Origin: Avena insularis
Taxonomy: Eukaryota; Streptophyta; Magnoliopsida; Poales; Poaceae
DNA: 64,000 nucleotides
Direction of reading: 5' to 3'
Assembly (NCBI GenBank): GCA_023614405.1
Contig: CM042694.1
Location: 88,333,285 to 88,397,284 of the forward strand
Shown here: one piece after another, positions 11,520-22,486 of the stretch
Layout of the letters: every line of letters starts with the position of its first letter
Position numbering within the stretch: the first letter of the stretch is position 1
Position numbers and translations under genes: made by a program
The notes under the pieces: generated by a model
What the model was told of the DNA's origin: nothing
What the model saw: only the letters and a program-made list of their open reading frames with translations
Database searches by the model: none

Positions 11520-12329
11520 TAACAACATGCAAGGTAAATTATATCCTCCATTACCTTTTCTTTTTTATTTCATTGCTAGTGGCTCACTGGAAATTGCTAA
11601 TCTCTGTTGGAGTGGTGAGGAGGAGCAAGACCAGGGAGCAAGATCATGTCATTTTTATCCCGGCTGTAATCTTGACATTTTAGTTCTTTGGAAGATCATG
11701 TGCTTATCCCGGCTGTAATCTTGACATTTTAGTTCTTCCATAATACTGAAGTTGTGGGTTGGGTTAGGGCTTTCCCTGCCTATAGATTGTACAAGGAAGA
11801 ATGGAAGCTTGTCAGACTTCTAAGTCCAGAAGCTTTTAGCATAGTTTCGGAAAAGTAATACTTGAATGGTGTACTGACTGTTATATGATTTCTGATGTTC
11901 TTCTGTGACCAACCTAGGCTTCTCTAGATCAGATTGTGTGAGTTCTGAATCTATCAGAGAAAAAAGGAAAAATAGTGAGGGGCCTAGGAATCACGGCATA
12001 GTTTGTGATAACGTGCCCATATTGTGCACACATGTGTATCATGGGACAACGAACAATGTGGCAGGAGGAAGTTTTCCTTTTCGTCGCATAAAAAATGCAT
12101 TTTCCATTTTCCGACTACCAAAACCAGGGCGTTCTGTGAAGCAACCACCGAGTGACAGTTTCAGAATGGAACCAAACCATTTTAAAAAAAATACTGGAGC
12201 ACCTTACATGGACAATTTCCTAACCGTGGTATCTGAAACCTTTCCGTCCAACCCTCGTGAAAAAGACAAATTCCTGCCGAATCGACAGGAAGTGGGCTCG
12301 GTTTGAACTACAGGTACATGATCTAGTGC
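11520..12329. other. Unassigned sequence with a 49 bp tandem duplication
   Basis: A 34 bp block (TTATCCCGGCTGTAATCTTG...) at 11655-11688 is repeated at 11704-11737. 11655-11737 may be CACTA 3' untranslated DNA. 11885-12310 holds an open frame (11905-12306) without recognisable motifs and is otherwise unplaced; it may be a fragment of another element caught between CACTA and E1. Confidence 0.35.
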
Positions 12330-13860
12330 TCGTGTTTTCTCCACACTTTGGAGTACTTTTCATATGATTTCTTGGACTAACCTATTAATAAGAGCCACAG
12401 TGCCAGCTGCCTGTTTTCTGCTGTTTTTGGTTCCAGGAAAGTCAGAAAATGAAAATTCTCGGAATTGGACGGGACAAAAGCCAAAGTGCCAAAAAAAATT
12501 CAGAAGTCATCAGATGCCAGAATACAAGATGGAGAAGGGCTAGGGGCTGGCCACACCACCTGGCCGCGAGGCCAGGCCTGGCCCGCACCAGGGGGTGGTC
12601 TGGCCGACCCCAGCACCCTCTCGGCCTCTCCTTCCGCCTATATTGCCCTCGGGACGAAAACCCTAAGGACCCGATCAAAAATCCACGAAGAGTTCAGAGT
12701 CGCCATCTCCATCCCTAGATCGGGAGGGATATGAAGCTCTTCCGGCACCCTGCCGGAGAGGGGAATTCACCCTGGAGGCCTTCTTCATCATCATGCAAGC
12801 CTCCGGTGTGATGCGTGAGTAGTTCATCTTTGGACTACGGGTCCATGTAGTAGCTAGATGGCTGGTTCTCCTCCTTTGTGCTTTCATGTATAGATCTTGT
12901 GAGTACCGTTCATGATCAAGATGATCTATTTGTAATTCTGCATGTTGTGTTTGTGGGGATCCGATGGATATTGAGATGCTGTTTCAGATTGATTATTGAT
13001 TATGTCTTTGTTATTTGTGATCTTGCATGCTTTCCGTTGTTAGTAGCTATCTTGGCCAAGTAGATGCTAGCAACTCCAAGAGTTAGTATTTATGCTCGAT
13101 AGTGGGTTCATGCCTCTGGTAATCTGGGGAAGTGACAGAAATCTCTAAGGTACTAGATGTGCTGTTTCTACTAGGGAGAAAACAACAATCCTTTGTTCAT
13201 AGAACAATCGTATTGTTTACATTACACGCAATTCGTAAAGCAATAATCTGTTGCTTGCAACTTAACACTGGAGGGGGTTCGGATGATAACCTGAAGGTGG
13301 ATTATTAGTCATAGATGCAGTTGGATGGCGGTCTATGTATAATGTTGTAATGCCCAATCGAATCTCAAAGGAGTCAAGATGATTAGTATATGCATGTATT
13401 GCTTTCTTGATGTTTGTCAATTGCCCTGTTGTAATTTGTTCACCCAGCATGTTATCTATCTTAAGGAGAGCCACCTCTAGTGAACTATGGATCCCGGTCC
13501 TTTTCTTTACATAGAATCTACAAACTATTTACTGCTTTGTGTTTACTTTCTTCAAACTATTACTTCTTTCCATTTGATACGTTTAATCCTTTGTTTTCAG
13601 CAAAACCGGTGAGATTGACAACCTCATTGCAAGTTGGGGACAGAGTTCTATGGTTGTGTTCTGCAGGTCTCCATGTTGCTACTAGCACCGGTAGTGCGCT
13701 CTGCCAAGGCTCAGCTAGCAACACCTTTGGGGTGTTTCCTTGCTCCTACTGGTTCGATTAAACCTTGGTTTCATATCTGAGGGAAAACTTGCTGTTGTGC
13801 TCATCATACCATCCTCTTGGGGTTCCCCAACGAGCTTGTTAATACACGAGCCAACAAGCA
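12330..13860 (+). repeat. 5' LTR of E1 (5'-truncated)
   Basis: Aligns by eye with the 3' LTR from the segment GTGTTTTNTCCACACTTTGG onward to the shared end CCAACAAGCA. A TATATT promoter core lies near 12639, followed by AAACCCTAAGGAC as in the 3' copy. The first ~70 bases present at 18731-18800 are missing. Confidence 0.85.
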
Positions 13861-13869
13861 AACTTTTTT

Positions 13870-13887
13870 TGGCACCGGTGCCGGGGA
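13870..13887 (+). other. Primer-binding site, tRNA-Asp type
   Basis: TGGCACCGGTGCCGGGGA, ten bases after the LTR end, matches the complement of the 3' end of plant tRNA-Asp(GTC) with two differences. The exact form is present in sister element E2 at 63852. Confidence 0.75.
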
Positions 13888-14005
13888 GTCAAGGACATCT
13901 TCACAAGGGGAGTCCCTCATAACCAATATTTTTACTTTGTTGTTTTTGTTTTGCTTAGTTTCTTTTTGCTTTGTTTGCTTGTTTCTTATTTGAAAACCCA
14001 AAAAA

Positions 14006-15469
14006 ATGACTACTCTTGAAAACACTAAGTTGTGTGACTTCACTAGCACCAACAACAATGATTTTATGAGCACACCTATTGCTCCGCCTGTGCCTGAAGA
14101 TACTTTCTTTGAGATAAAACCTGCTTTACTCAATCTTGTTATGAGAGAACAATTTTCTGGTATTGGTAATGATGATGCTGCTGCCCATCTAAATAACTTT
14201 GTTGAACTTTGTGATATGCAAAAGCATAGGGATATAGATGGTGATATTATTAAGCTTAAATTGTTTCCTTTCTCTTTGAGAGGAAAAGCTAAAGAATGGT
14301 TGAATTCCTTAACTAGGAATAGTATTGATTCTTGGACTAAATGCAAAGATGCTTTCATTGGAAAATACTATCCTCCTGCTAAGATTATATCTATGAGAAG
14401 TGAAATAATGAAGTTTAAACAATCTGATAATGAGCATGTTGCTAAAGCTTGGGAAAGAATGCAATCTTTGGTAAAGAATTGTCCCACTCATGGACTGAGT
14501 GCTTGGATGATCATCCAAACTTTTTATGCAGGATTGAACTATTCTTCAAGGAACCTATTGGATTCTGCTGCTAGAGGTACCTTTATGACCATCACCTTGG
14601 GTGCTGCAACAAAACTTCTAGACAATATGATGGTTAAGTATTCTGAATGGCATACTGAGAGAGCTCCACAAGGTAGGAAGGTAAATTCTGTTGAGGAAAC
14701 TTCCTCCTTGAGTGATAAGATTGATATTATTATGTCTATGCTCGTGAATGGGAAAGCCCATATTGATCCAAATAATGTTCCTTTAGCCTCTTTGGTTGCT
14801 CAAGAAGAGCAAGTTGATGTGAACTTCATAAGAAATAACAGTTTTGGCAATAATGCTTATAGGAATAATTTTGGTAACAACAATTATAAGCCATATCCTC
14901 CCAACAATGGTAATGCTTATGGAAGTTCCTACAACAGTAATAGGAGTGCTCCCTCTGAACTTGAAGTCATTCTTAAAGACTTTATTAGTAAACAAACTGC
15001 TTTCAATAAAACTATTAAGGAAAAACTCTCTAATGCTGAAAGAAATATAGCATCTTTGGTTGAAGCTCAATCTTCTTTGAATAAAATGGCTGCTAAAGCT
15101 GAAACTAATGATAATCGCTTTGCAGCCACTAATGCCATACAAGTAAGAATTGATGAAAATGTTAGACTATTAGCTGAATTACATGCTAAGTGGGAAAGAG
15201 AAGATGAAATTGCTAGAAACATTAGTGTTTCTACTATTACCACCACTAGTGCTGAGGCTAGTAATAGTTCTACTACTTTAGATGATAATTTTGATTTTGA
15301 TCTTGATGGTTGCAATGTCTTTGAAGTTATTAAGTTCCTACAAAAGCTTGCTAAAAGTCCTAATGCTAGTGCTATGAACATGGCCTTTACAAAACACATC
15401 ACTAATGCTCTCATAAAGATTAAAGAAGAAAAGATGAAACATAAAGCTTCTAATCCTATAAAACAATAA
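14006..15469 (+). CDS. gag: Gag polyprotein of E1 (487 aa, intact)
   Basis: Structural capsid protein that packages element RNA in virus-like particles in the cytoplasm. Starts at the ATG about 120 bp after the primer site. Residues ~60-190 form the retrotransposon gag core (LKLFPFSLRGKAKEWLNSL, W..C..AFIGKYYP, SDNEHVAKAWERMQSLVKNCPTHGLS). Residues ~270-315 are an Asn/Tyr/Gly-rich low-complexity stretch (NNFGNNNYKPYPPN), followed by a Lys/Glu-rich probable coiled coil (ERNIASLVEAQSSLNKM) and an acidic/Ser tail. There is no CCHC zinc knuckle. It is the only full-length uninterrupted retroelement gene in the window. The frame ends at TAA 15467 and the protease-like frame follows in the same phase. 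Confidence 0.88.
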   Translation: MTTLENTKLCDFTSTNNNDFMSTPIAPPVPEDTFFEIKPALLNLVMREQFSGIGNDDAAAHLNNFVELCDMQKHRDIDGDIIKLKLFPFSLRGKAKEWLNSLTRNSIDSWTKCKDAFIGKYYPPAKIISMRSEIMKFKQSDNEHVAKAWERMQSLVKNCPTHGLSAWMIIQTFYAGLNYSSRNLLDSAARGTFMTITLGAATKLLDNMMVKYSEWHTERAPQGRKVNSVEETSSLSDKIDIIMSMLVNGKAHIDPNNVPLASLVAQEEQVDVNFIRNNSFGNNAYRNNFGNNNYKPYPPNNGNAYGSSYNSNRSAPSELEVILKDFISKQTAFNKTIKEKLSNAERNIASLVEAQSSLNKMAAKAETNDNRFAATNAIQVRIDENVRLLAELHAKWEREDEIARNISVSTITTTSAEASNSSTTLDDNFDFDLDGCNVFEVIKFLQKLAKSPNASAMNMAFTKHITNALIKIKEEKMKHKASNPIKQ

Positions 15470-15493
15470 GATGGTTGAGAACCCATTATTAAT

Positions 15494-15931
15494 ATGAAAG
15501 TGAATGACTTTGATTTCAAAGCTTTATGTGATCTTGATAATAGTGTTTCTATTATGCCTAGAAGGATTTATGATATGCTTGATTTGCCTCCACTTGAAGA
15601 TTGTTATTTGAATGTCCCACTTGATGATAATTCTAAAAAAAAACTCATGGGGAGTCTTAATGATGTTCTTATTATGGTTAACCATGCCTATGTCCCCGTT
15701 GATTTCTATGTTTTGGATGTTGAATGCAATGCTTCTTGTCCTATTACTTTGGGAAGACCTTTTCTTAGAACTGTTGGTGCCATTATTGATATGAAAGAAG
15801 GCACCATTAAATATCAACTCCCACTCAAGAAAGGTATAGAAAACTTCCCTAAAAAGAGAGAGAAGATTTCTTTTGCCTCTCCTATGAAAACAAAATTTGG
15901 TCTTAATGCTTCTTCATTTGAGAACACATGA
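15494..15931 (+). pseudogene. Retroviral-type aspartic protease domain of E1, altered active site
   Basis: Same phase as gag, separated by a TAA (15467) and a TGA a few codons later. The 145-residue frame has the retropepsin layout of plant gypsy elements: FKALCDL.NSVSIMPRRIYDML near the start, DFYVLDVECNASCPITLGRPFLRTVGAIIDMKEGT near the end. In the family the active site reads D-L-G-A-S; here it is D-L-D-N-S, so the glycine is lost and catalysis is doubtful. It would normally cleave the Gag polyprotein. It runs to TGA at 15929, with no downstream RT. Confidence 0.75.
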
Positions 15932-18710
15932 TTCTTTTTCTTGCTTCTTATGCCTAACTTAAAGGCGTTAAAGAAAAGTACTTATTGGGAGATAACCCAA
16001 AAGTTTTAGATGAGTCTTGGAAGTTATTACTTCAGTAATAACTGCTCCTTATCCTTTTTATTTGCTTTTTGTGCCAAGAGTAACCTCTAATGAGAGAGAA
16101 GTAATGATTGGGAAAGTTGTTGTCCCGAAACAGATTTCTGTGCTTCACCGTAACAATTCGTGTAAAATCTCTGAACATCTTTTTGAGGCGTGAATTTTTG
16201 TGCTTCTTCCCCAGGTTATTATCTAACTTTCGTTAGTTCAACACTTTTTGATTTGATCAACATAAGGTCTTTGGAAAAATTCGTCTTTGCCTGCTGGTCT
16301 GTTTTGACAGATTTCTGCCATTTTCTGCATTTGCTTCTTGTTGGTTCCTTTTTGAGTTCTTTTGGGGAATTGAGATTTTTGAGGGAAGTGCTTCAGTATC
16401 TAGTGTTCTAATGGAAGTTTATTGGTGTTAGAACTGAACCTTAAGACCTATTATCTTGAGTGCACTAATGTTGCTAATAAAGATTGTTTGAAGTTTTGTA
16501 TGAAGGAAAAATTTCAGGTGTATGGAAGGAATGAGTAATGAGATGAAGGAGGACTAAAGCTCAAGCTTGGGGATGCCACGCATGTCACACCAAGAAATAT
16601 CCAAGAAGTACAAGCGTAAAATCTTGGGGATGCCCAAGGCATCCCCTTCTTCATCAATAAAAATCCCAGGTTTCTTCCAAACGCTTCATTTTTATTGTTT
16701 CATGCACAGTTGTGTTGTTCTTGGAGCGTCTTCTTTTTAGTTTTTGTTTTAATTTTTTCGTTTCCTTGGTTTTCTTAGTTTGCTGAATAAATTGGTTGGA
16801 CCCCCTCTTTCATGCATTGGTTTTCAAATAGTTTGGTTTGGTTTGGAAAAGAGTAGGAAAGTTCATGCTTATGTGGTAAAAAGAGCTCGTTTTTGACTGT
16901 GGCCTATGCTTTGTCATGCCATGTTTGATATTGTTTTGGCTTTATGCTTAGTATTCTTTGCTGTAGAATGACTTGTTATAAACAATTGAGATTGCTTAAT
17001 GTGCCTTGGATGAATCATGCGTTGTTTTAGCATAGTATAGTGGTATTCTCCTTTGATGCTTTATTTGGGTTGACTTGGCGCATGCTCACACCATGTTATG
17101 ACTATCTCAAGTCACCATAGCCTTTATGATCCTTTATTTTTCAACTTGTAGTATCACTTTATGCTTTGTTCAATGATGTTTTGTCGCTCTGCATGATTAT
17201 GGCCATTATTGCTCTCTTAGTTTGTCGCTCCCAGTCTTTTGCTAGCCTCCACAACCAAGTATGAGTTCCACTCATGCATCCAACTCCTTAAACCAGGTTT
17301 TTCCAAAGAGTCCACCATACCTACCTACTAGCTTATGCTATTCCAAGTATATTCATGCTTTTGTTTACCTTCCAAATTAAACTTGTTATGAGAAAACTAG
17401 TGATTAAAGCTCTCACGAACTTGATGGCACACTTTACTTTTCTTGCCCTTAATAAACTTGAACCATTGTGTCGTCTATGTTGTATATGCTTGCACTTATT
17501 TGTTGGGAATTAGCAGAACCATGCTGTCATGGGGAACGCTTTCAACATTGCACTTGGTACTTGTACCTAGTTGATATCATGGCCCTTGGCACTTGGTACT
17601 TGTACGCTTTCTATGGATGTCGTCGGTGTGAAATGAAAGGGGAGCTTGTAACTCCATGGAGTTATGTATATGTGTTAGAGAAACGCCTGGGTCGCTGGTC
17701 TAATCCATGCTGACATGGTGGAAACCTGCAGCGTAACCATAATGAGCTGTCTATGAAGCATTCTTCTTATAAAAAAAGAGTCCTATATTGAGAAAAAAGA
17801 GAAAAGAGAAAAAAAGAGATTATGAAAAGAGGAAAGAGAGAAAAAAGCACCATATTCCCATGGTAAATAAGAAGATTGTTGAGATGCTCGTTGTCTGCTT
17901 GCCTTGTCATTTAGATATGGGGATTCTTCCGTATCATCGGGCAAGGGGTACACCGTTGGCGGTTCTCTATGATACACATGTACTTACAATGAAAATAACT
18001 TACCGGTGACTAAACTTGAGTAGTAGGAGGAGCGGCCCTCGTATTCAAGGGACATGAGATTTCTAACTTATACTTCGTCAAGCATGTACACCATAGTTTG
18101 TTCAATTTAACCTTAATCACTTCAAGATGCTTATGATAGGGGCAATGAGAGCTGAAAGCTATAAGTACCATAATTTTTGGAAGCTCTTTATGAGACTTGA
18201 ATCCCTACTTCCTTTTATAAAAAGGCCTTTCTTCCAGCTTTATATTGTGTCTCCACCTTCTATCTTTATGCACCTACTTTGAGAGCATAGTGGCCATTCT
18301 TAGTTCTATGTGCATTGTCGCAAGACTAGTTGATTGATGCATAACTTCATATTGCTTGTTTTAAACTATTTGTATCTAGTCACTCTTATGAACTTTGAAG
18401 GTGTCCTATGCATTTATATTTGCTACTATATTGAGGGACAAGCTAAATACTATTATGCTATGTTTTCTTTATGTGAAACAAACAAACGTCTTGCAAAGCA
18501 TTGTTATTCATGAATCTTTTGTTTGTGCCTTTTCATGTTGCATCATAGTTTCTTTGTCTTATTGCTAGAACCTTGTCTTTCATGTTATGATTGAAGTACT
18601 ATGATCCCAACTTTAAATGTTTTACAAATACTTTGATCAAGTCTTTGATGGTGCTTGTCACCTCAAAAAATATTCTTTCTTTTTATCACTTACCTACTCA
18701 AGGACAAGCA
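15932..18710 (+). other. Non-coding internal region of E1
   Basis: 2.8 kb of T-rich sequence with no supported gene where pol would lie in an autonomous element. Notable structure: a perfect 9 bp hairpin GGGGATGCC-CAA-GGCATCCCC at 16626-16646, and a copy of the polypurine-tract core AAGCTTGGGGATG at 16563-16575. 17790-17850 is a purine-rich stretch of GAGAAAA-type repeats. Confidence 0.6.
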
Positions 18711-18730
18711 GGAGTTAAGCTTGGGGATGT
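18711..18730 (+). other. Polypurine tract of E1
   Basis: GGAGTTAAGCTTGGGGATGT immediately precedes the 3' LTR start TGATAC at 18731. This is the plus-strand primer position. Confidence 0.8.
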
Positions 18731-20312
18731 TGATACATTGAAAATGTATCTATAATTTTTGATGTTCCATGCTTGGTTTTATCCACTTTCTTGTGTTTTG
18801 TCCACACTTTGGAGTACTTTTCATATGATTTCTTAGACTAACCTATTAAAAAGAGCCATAGTGCTAGCTACCTATTTTCTGCTGTTTTTGGTTCCAGGAA
18901 AGTCAGAAAATGAATATTCTCGGAATTGGACGGGACAAAAGCCAAAGTGCCTATTTTCCGGAAGTCATCAGATGCCAGAATACGAGACGGAGAAGGGCTA
19001 GGGGCCGGCCACACCACCTGGCCGCACGGCCAGGCCTGGCCCGCGCCAGGGGGTGGTCCGCCGACCCAGACCCGCCGGCCTCCTTCCGCCTATATATTGC
19101 CCTCGGACGAAAAACCCTAAGGACCTGATCAAAATCCACGAAGAGTTCAGAGTCATCTCCATCCCTAGATCGGGAGGGATCTGAAGCTCTTCCCGGCACC
19201 CTGCCGGAGAGGGGAATTCACCCTGGAGGCCTTCTTCACCATCATGCAAGCCTCCGGTGTGATGTGTGAGTAGTTCATCTTTGGACTATGGGTCCATGTA
19301 GTAGCCAGATGGCTGGTTCTCCTCCTTTGTGCTTTCATGTCTAGATCTTGTGAGCTCCGTTCATGATCAAGCTCATCTATTTGTTATTCTGCATGTTGTG
19401 TTTGTGGGGATCCAATGGATATTGAGATGCTATTTCTGATTGATTATTGATTCTATCATGTCTTTGTTATTTGTGATCTTGCATGCTTTCCGTTGTTAGT
19501 AGCTATCTTGGCCAAGTAGATGCTAGCAACTCCAAGAGTTAGTATTTATGCTCGATAGTGGGTTCATGCCTCGGTAATGGGAAGTGATGAAATCTCTAAG
19601 GTACTAGATGTGCTGTTGCTACTAGGGAGAAAACAACAATCCTTTGTTCATAGAACAATCGTATTGTTTACATTACACGCAATTCGTAAAGCAATAATCT
19701 GTTGCTTGCAACTTAATACTGGAGGGGGTTCGAATGATAACCTGAAGGTGGATTATTAGTCATAGATGCAGTTGGATGGCGGTATATGTATAATGTTGTA
19801 ATGCCCAATCGAATCTCAAAGGAGTCAAGATGATTAGTATATGCATGTATTGCTTTCTCGATGTTTGTCAATTGCCCCGCTGTAATTTGTTCACCCAGCA
19901 TGTTATCTATCTTAAGGAGAGCCACCTCTAGTGAACTATGGATCCCGGTCCTTTTCTTTACATACAATCTACAAACTGTTTTACTGCTTTGTGTTTACTT
20001 TCTGCAAACTATTACTTCCTTCCATTTGATACGTTTAATCCTTTGTTTTCAGCAAAACCGGTGAGATTGACAACCTCATCGCAAGTTGGGGACAGAGTTT
20101 TGTGGTTGTGTTGTGCAGGTCTCCACGTTGCTACTAGCACCGGTAGCGCGCCCTGCCAAGGCTCAGCTAGCAACACCTTTGGGGTGTTTCCTTGCTCCTA
20201 CTGGTTCGATTAAACCTTGGTTTCATAACTGAGGGAAAACTTGCTGTTGTGCTCATCATACCTTCCTCTTGGGGTTCCCCAACGAGCTTGTTAATACACG
20301 AGCCAACAAGCA
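18731..20312 (+). repeat. 3' LTR of E1
   Basis: Complete 1582 bp LTR from TGATACATTG to CCAACAAGCA. TATATAT promoter core at 19091-19097. High similarity to 12330-13860 including the tail. After its last base the copia D integrase frame resumes (minus strand), so the insertion point is precise on this side. Short open frames inside it are not considered genes. Confidence 0.88.
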
Positions 20313-21210
20313 TATATGCAGCGGAATATTGATGTCTTATTCCCACTTCACTCAAGAATTCATCGAGGGTGTAGTTCTTGAACTCGGAGCCATTATCGCT
20401 TCTTATTGCCACGATAGGGACATTGTGTTGCCATTGAACCGCATTGGCAAAGTTGATGGCGGTCTGTTGGGTTTCACTTTTCTCCTTGAAGAAATAAAAC
20501 CATGTGTACCTTGAGTAGTCATCAACAATTACTAGGAAATACTTCTTCCCACCGAGACTGGCATGAGACGGAGGACCAAAGAGATCCACATGAATAAGCT
20601 CTAAGATCCTCTTTGACAATATGATAGTCTTTCTTCGATGGGGAGAGTCGTTCATCTTTCCTTCAACACAAGCTCTGCAAACATGATATTTGGCAAAGGA
20701 AACATTATCTTTTAGACCAAGGATGTGGCCACCCTTGTGAAGACTTTGCAAAGTTCTCATGTTGACGTGGGATAGGCGGCGATGCCACAACCAGCCCGCA
20801 TCAGCATTTCCGAATAAGCACATCGGACCTGCAGTGGTTTTCCCTGAAAAGTCCACCACATATAAGTCATATTTGACATACCCAACGAAAGTGACCTTGG
20901 GAGACTTGCTCCACAAGAGTACCACAATATCATCATCAATGAAAACTACAAAACCCATCTTACCAAGGGCACGAACAGAAACTAAATTGTAACCAAGGGT
21001 CTCCACAAGCATGACGTCCATGAGAGAAATATCATGGGCAACCACAACTTTGCCGAGACCCAATACCTTTGATTTGGACTTGTCACCAGGGGAGACGGTT
21101 ATTTGATCATGATTAGGCCTCATATATGTGATGATCTCCATGCTTACGGTATGACTTGTGCATCCATTATCAAGCACCCATTTCGACCCTCCGGAAGCAT
21201 AGCCCTGCAA
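20313..21210 (-). pseudogene. Element D: protease and integrase N-terminal two-thirds
   Basis: Minus-strand open frame. It starts with the copia protease active-site region KWVLDNGCTSHTV (D-N-G-C-T, family D-S-G-C-T). GAG-pre-integrase follows, with the HHCC zinc site (WLWHRRLSHVNM...CRAC), then the integrase core with the first Asp (IHVDLFGP) and second Asp (IRSDNGSEF). It stops after HQYSAAY, just short of the catalytic Glu, at the E1 junction. Compared with the gag frame upstream it is shifted by one base near 21215, which may be a lesion or the former gag/pol boundary. Acts in polyprotein cleavage and in cDNA insertion; now split. Confidence 0.88.
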
Positions 21211-21215
21211 GAAAA

Positions 21216-22486
21216 TTAATTCTTGGTTTTAGGTACCCATCTTTCAATGGGTCCTCTCATGTTAGTAACAAGGGTCTTTGGAACCCAAATAGACCAAGCA
21301 ATGTAATTATCATATGGACCTACATAACTAGCATAAACGTCACCATAATAATCACGAAATAACTCATAATGAGGATTATTATACCCTACAAAACCAACAT
21401 AATTAGTTTTGTCCTTTATGATGTTCTTTTCAATGGTGCTTGTCTTTGCTTGAGTATTCTTGGTCTTCCTTTTCTTGTTCTTCTTCTGCTTGGTCTTGGG
21501 AACATAACCAAGTCCCTCCTTTCCATTGTTTGACCTTTTCTTTCTCAAGATGTCATCAAGGACTTCCTTACCTTTGGGTTGAGATGACTTGGCAAGCTCA
21601 ACTTTCAACCTTGCATTTTCTTGAAGAATGTCTTCATGATTGCACATAGCTGTAGAGGTTCTAGGGACATCATACTTGGTTAGTCGAGTTTGGAGCTGGT
21701 CATGAGACTCATTGAGAATAGAGTATTCACTCTCCAAATCCTTGTGAGCAATGTCAAGTACCTCATACTTCTCGAAAAGTCTAGCATGAGTAGCCCCAAA
21801 TTCAACCTTCTCTCTTTTTAGGTTCTTTACCTTAGCAATAGCATGATCCCGTTCCTTCACAAGTTTGGCCAAGAGTTCGTCATTGGACTCCTCAATTGAA
21901 TCAAGTCTCTCTTCAAGAGAGGCCCGAATTTCTTCTTCTTCTAGAGCATTTTTCAAAGATGCAATTTCCATTGCATCCTCCCTTTCAATTCTACCCTTTT
22001 CTTCAAGGAGTTCTTCTGAGTGAGCAAGTTGACTCATGAGAGCCTCAAAATGCATTTTGCATTCACCTTGCAAGTTAGTTATAAAACAATCCAATGCAAT
22101 AACTTCTTCCTTAACCTTAAGACTAGTGGCATCATCCATATCGGTATTCATGGTAGTCTTAGGAAAGGAAGCGATGGTAGGTGATACCTCAGAACCTCTT
22201 GCCATGAGGCAAGTGACGTTCTTGTTGTAGATATTCTCATTTGGAGAATCAAAGAGTGAAGCGGTTGGTGTAGACGTAGTGGCTATTGTAGCCACCTCTC
22301 TTGAACTACCATCACCTTTTTCATCTTCACTTGCGGATGAGTACTCCTCTTGGGCTACCAACACAATCTTTGGTTGTTTCTTATAAGAGCCATTATTCTT
22401 GACAAATGGCTTCTTGCGAGGAGCCTTTGACTTTCCTTTGAGAATTAGTCTTCCCCCATGGTCTTCTCTACTTTGATAGGGACATT
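21216..22486 (-). pseudogene. Element D: gag C-terminal half with long coiled coil
   Basis: Continues the gag frame of 44320-43085 once the 22487-43084 insertion is removed. It begins just inside the zinc knuckle, then a basic segment (KGKSKAPRKKPF), a Ser/Thr-rich acidic linker and a long Glu/Lys/Leu coiled coil (about 22120-21600: ...EELLEEKGRIEREDAMEIASL..., EERLDSIEESNDELLAKLVKER). A Lys-rich stretch (KKNKKRKTKN) and the end at a stop near 21216 follow. The large coiled coil between zinc knuckle and protease is typical of SIRE/Maximus copia elements. Open over its whole 420-codon length. Confidence 0.85.

Larger units (their letters stand above)
6659..11760 (+). mobile_element. CACTA (En/Spm) DNA transposon, 3' end not found
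   Basis: The left end reads CACTACAAGGAATG at 6659, the terminal signature of CACTA elements, preceded by GTA as a possible 3 bp target duplication. Subterminal repeats with ATCGTCAT/ATGACGAT motifs follow. A TNP2-type transposase gene lies at about 7926-11519. I could not find the matching inverted terminus (ending TTGTAGTG) before the next element begins at 12330, so the right end is probably lost. The end coordinate given is arbitrary within 11520-12329. Confidence 0.75.
12330..20312 (+). mobile_element. Gypsy element E1, Sabrina-like, non-autonomous
   Basis: Two related LTRs (12330-13860, lacking its first ~70 bp, and 18731-20312) flank a tRNA-Asp primer site, a gag gene, a protease-like frame, 2.8 kb of non-coding sequence and a polypurine tract. 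No reverse transcriptase, RNase H or integrase is present, so movement must depend on a related autonomous element. This arrangement and the TGATAC LTR start match the Sabrina-type elements of Triticeae; the family name is from memory. E1 interrupts the integrase of copia D at 20313. The left boundary is truncated, so no target duplication can be checked. Confidence 0.85.

Noticed and set aside
11905..12306. 133-codon open frame
   Set aside because: No recognisable motif and no start context; kept only as part of unassigned DNA.
15067..15519. Minus-strand open frame opposite E1 gag
   Set aside because: Anti-codon shadow of a Lys/Glu/Asn-rich coding sequence, giving a Leu/Ser/Phe-rich product.
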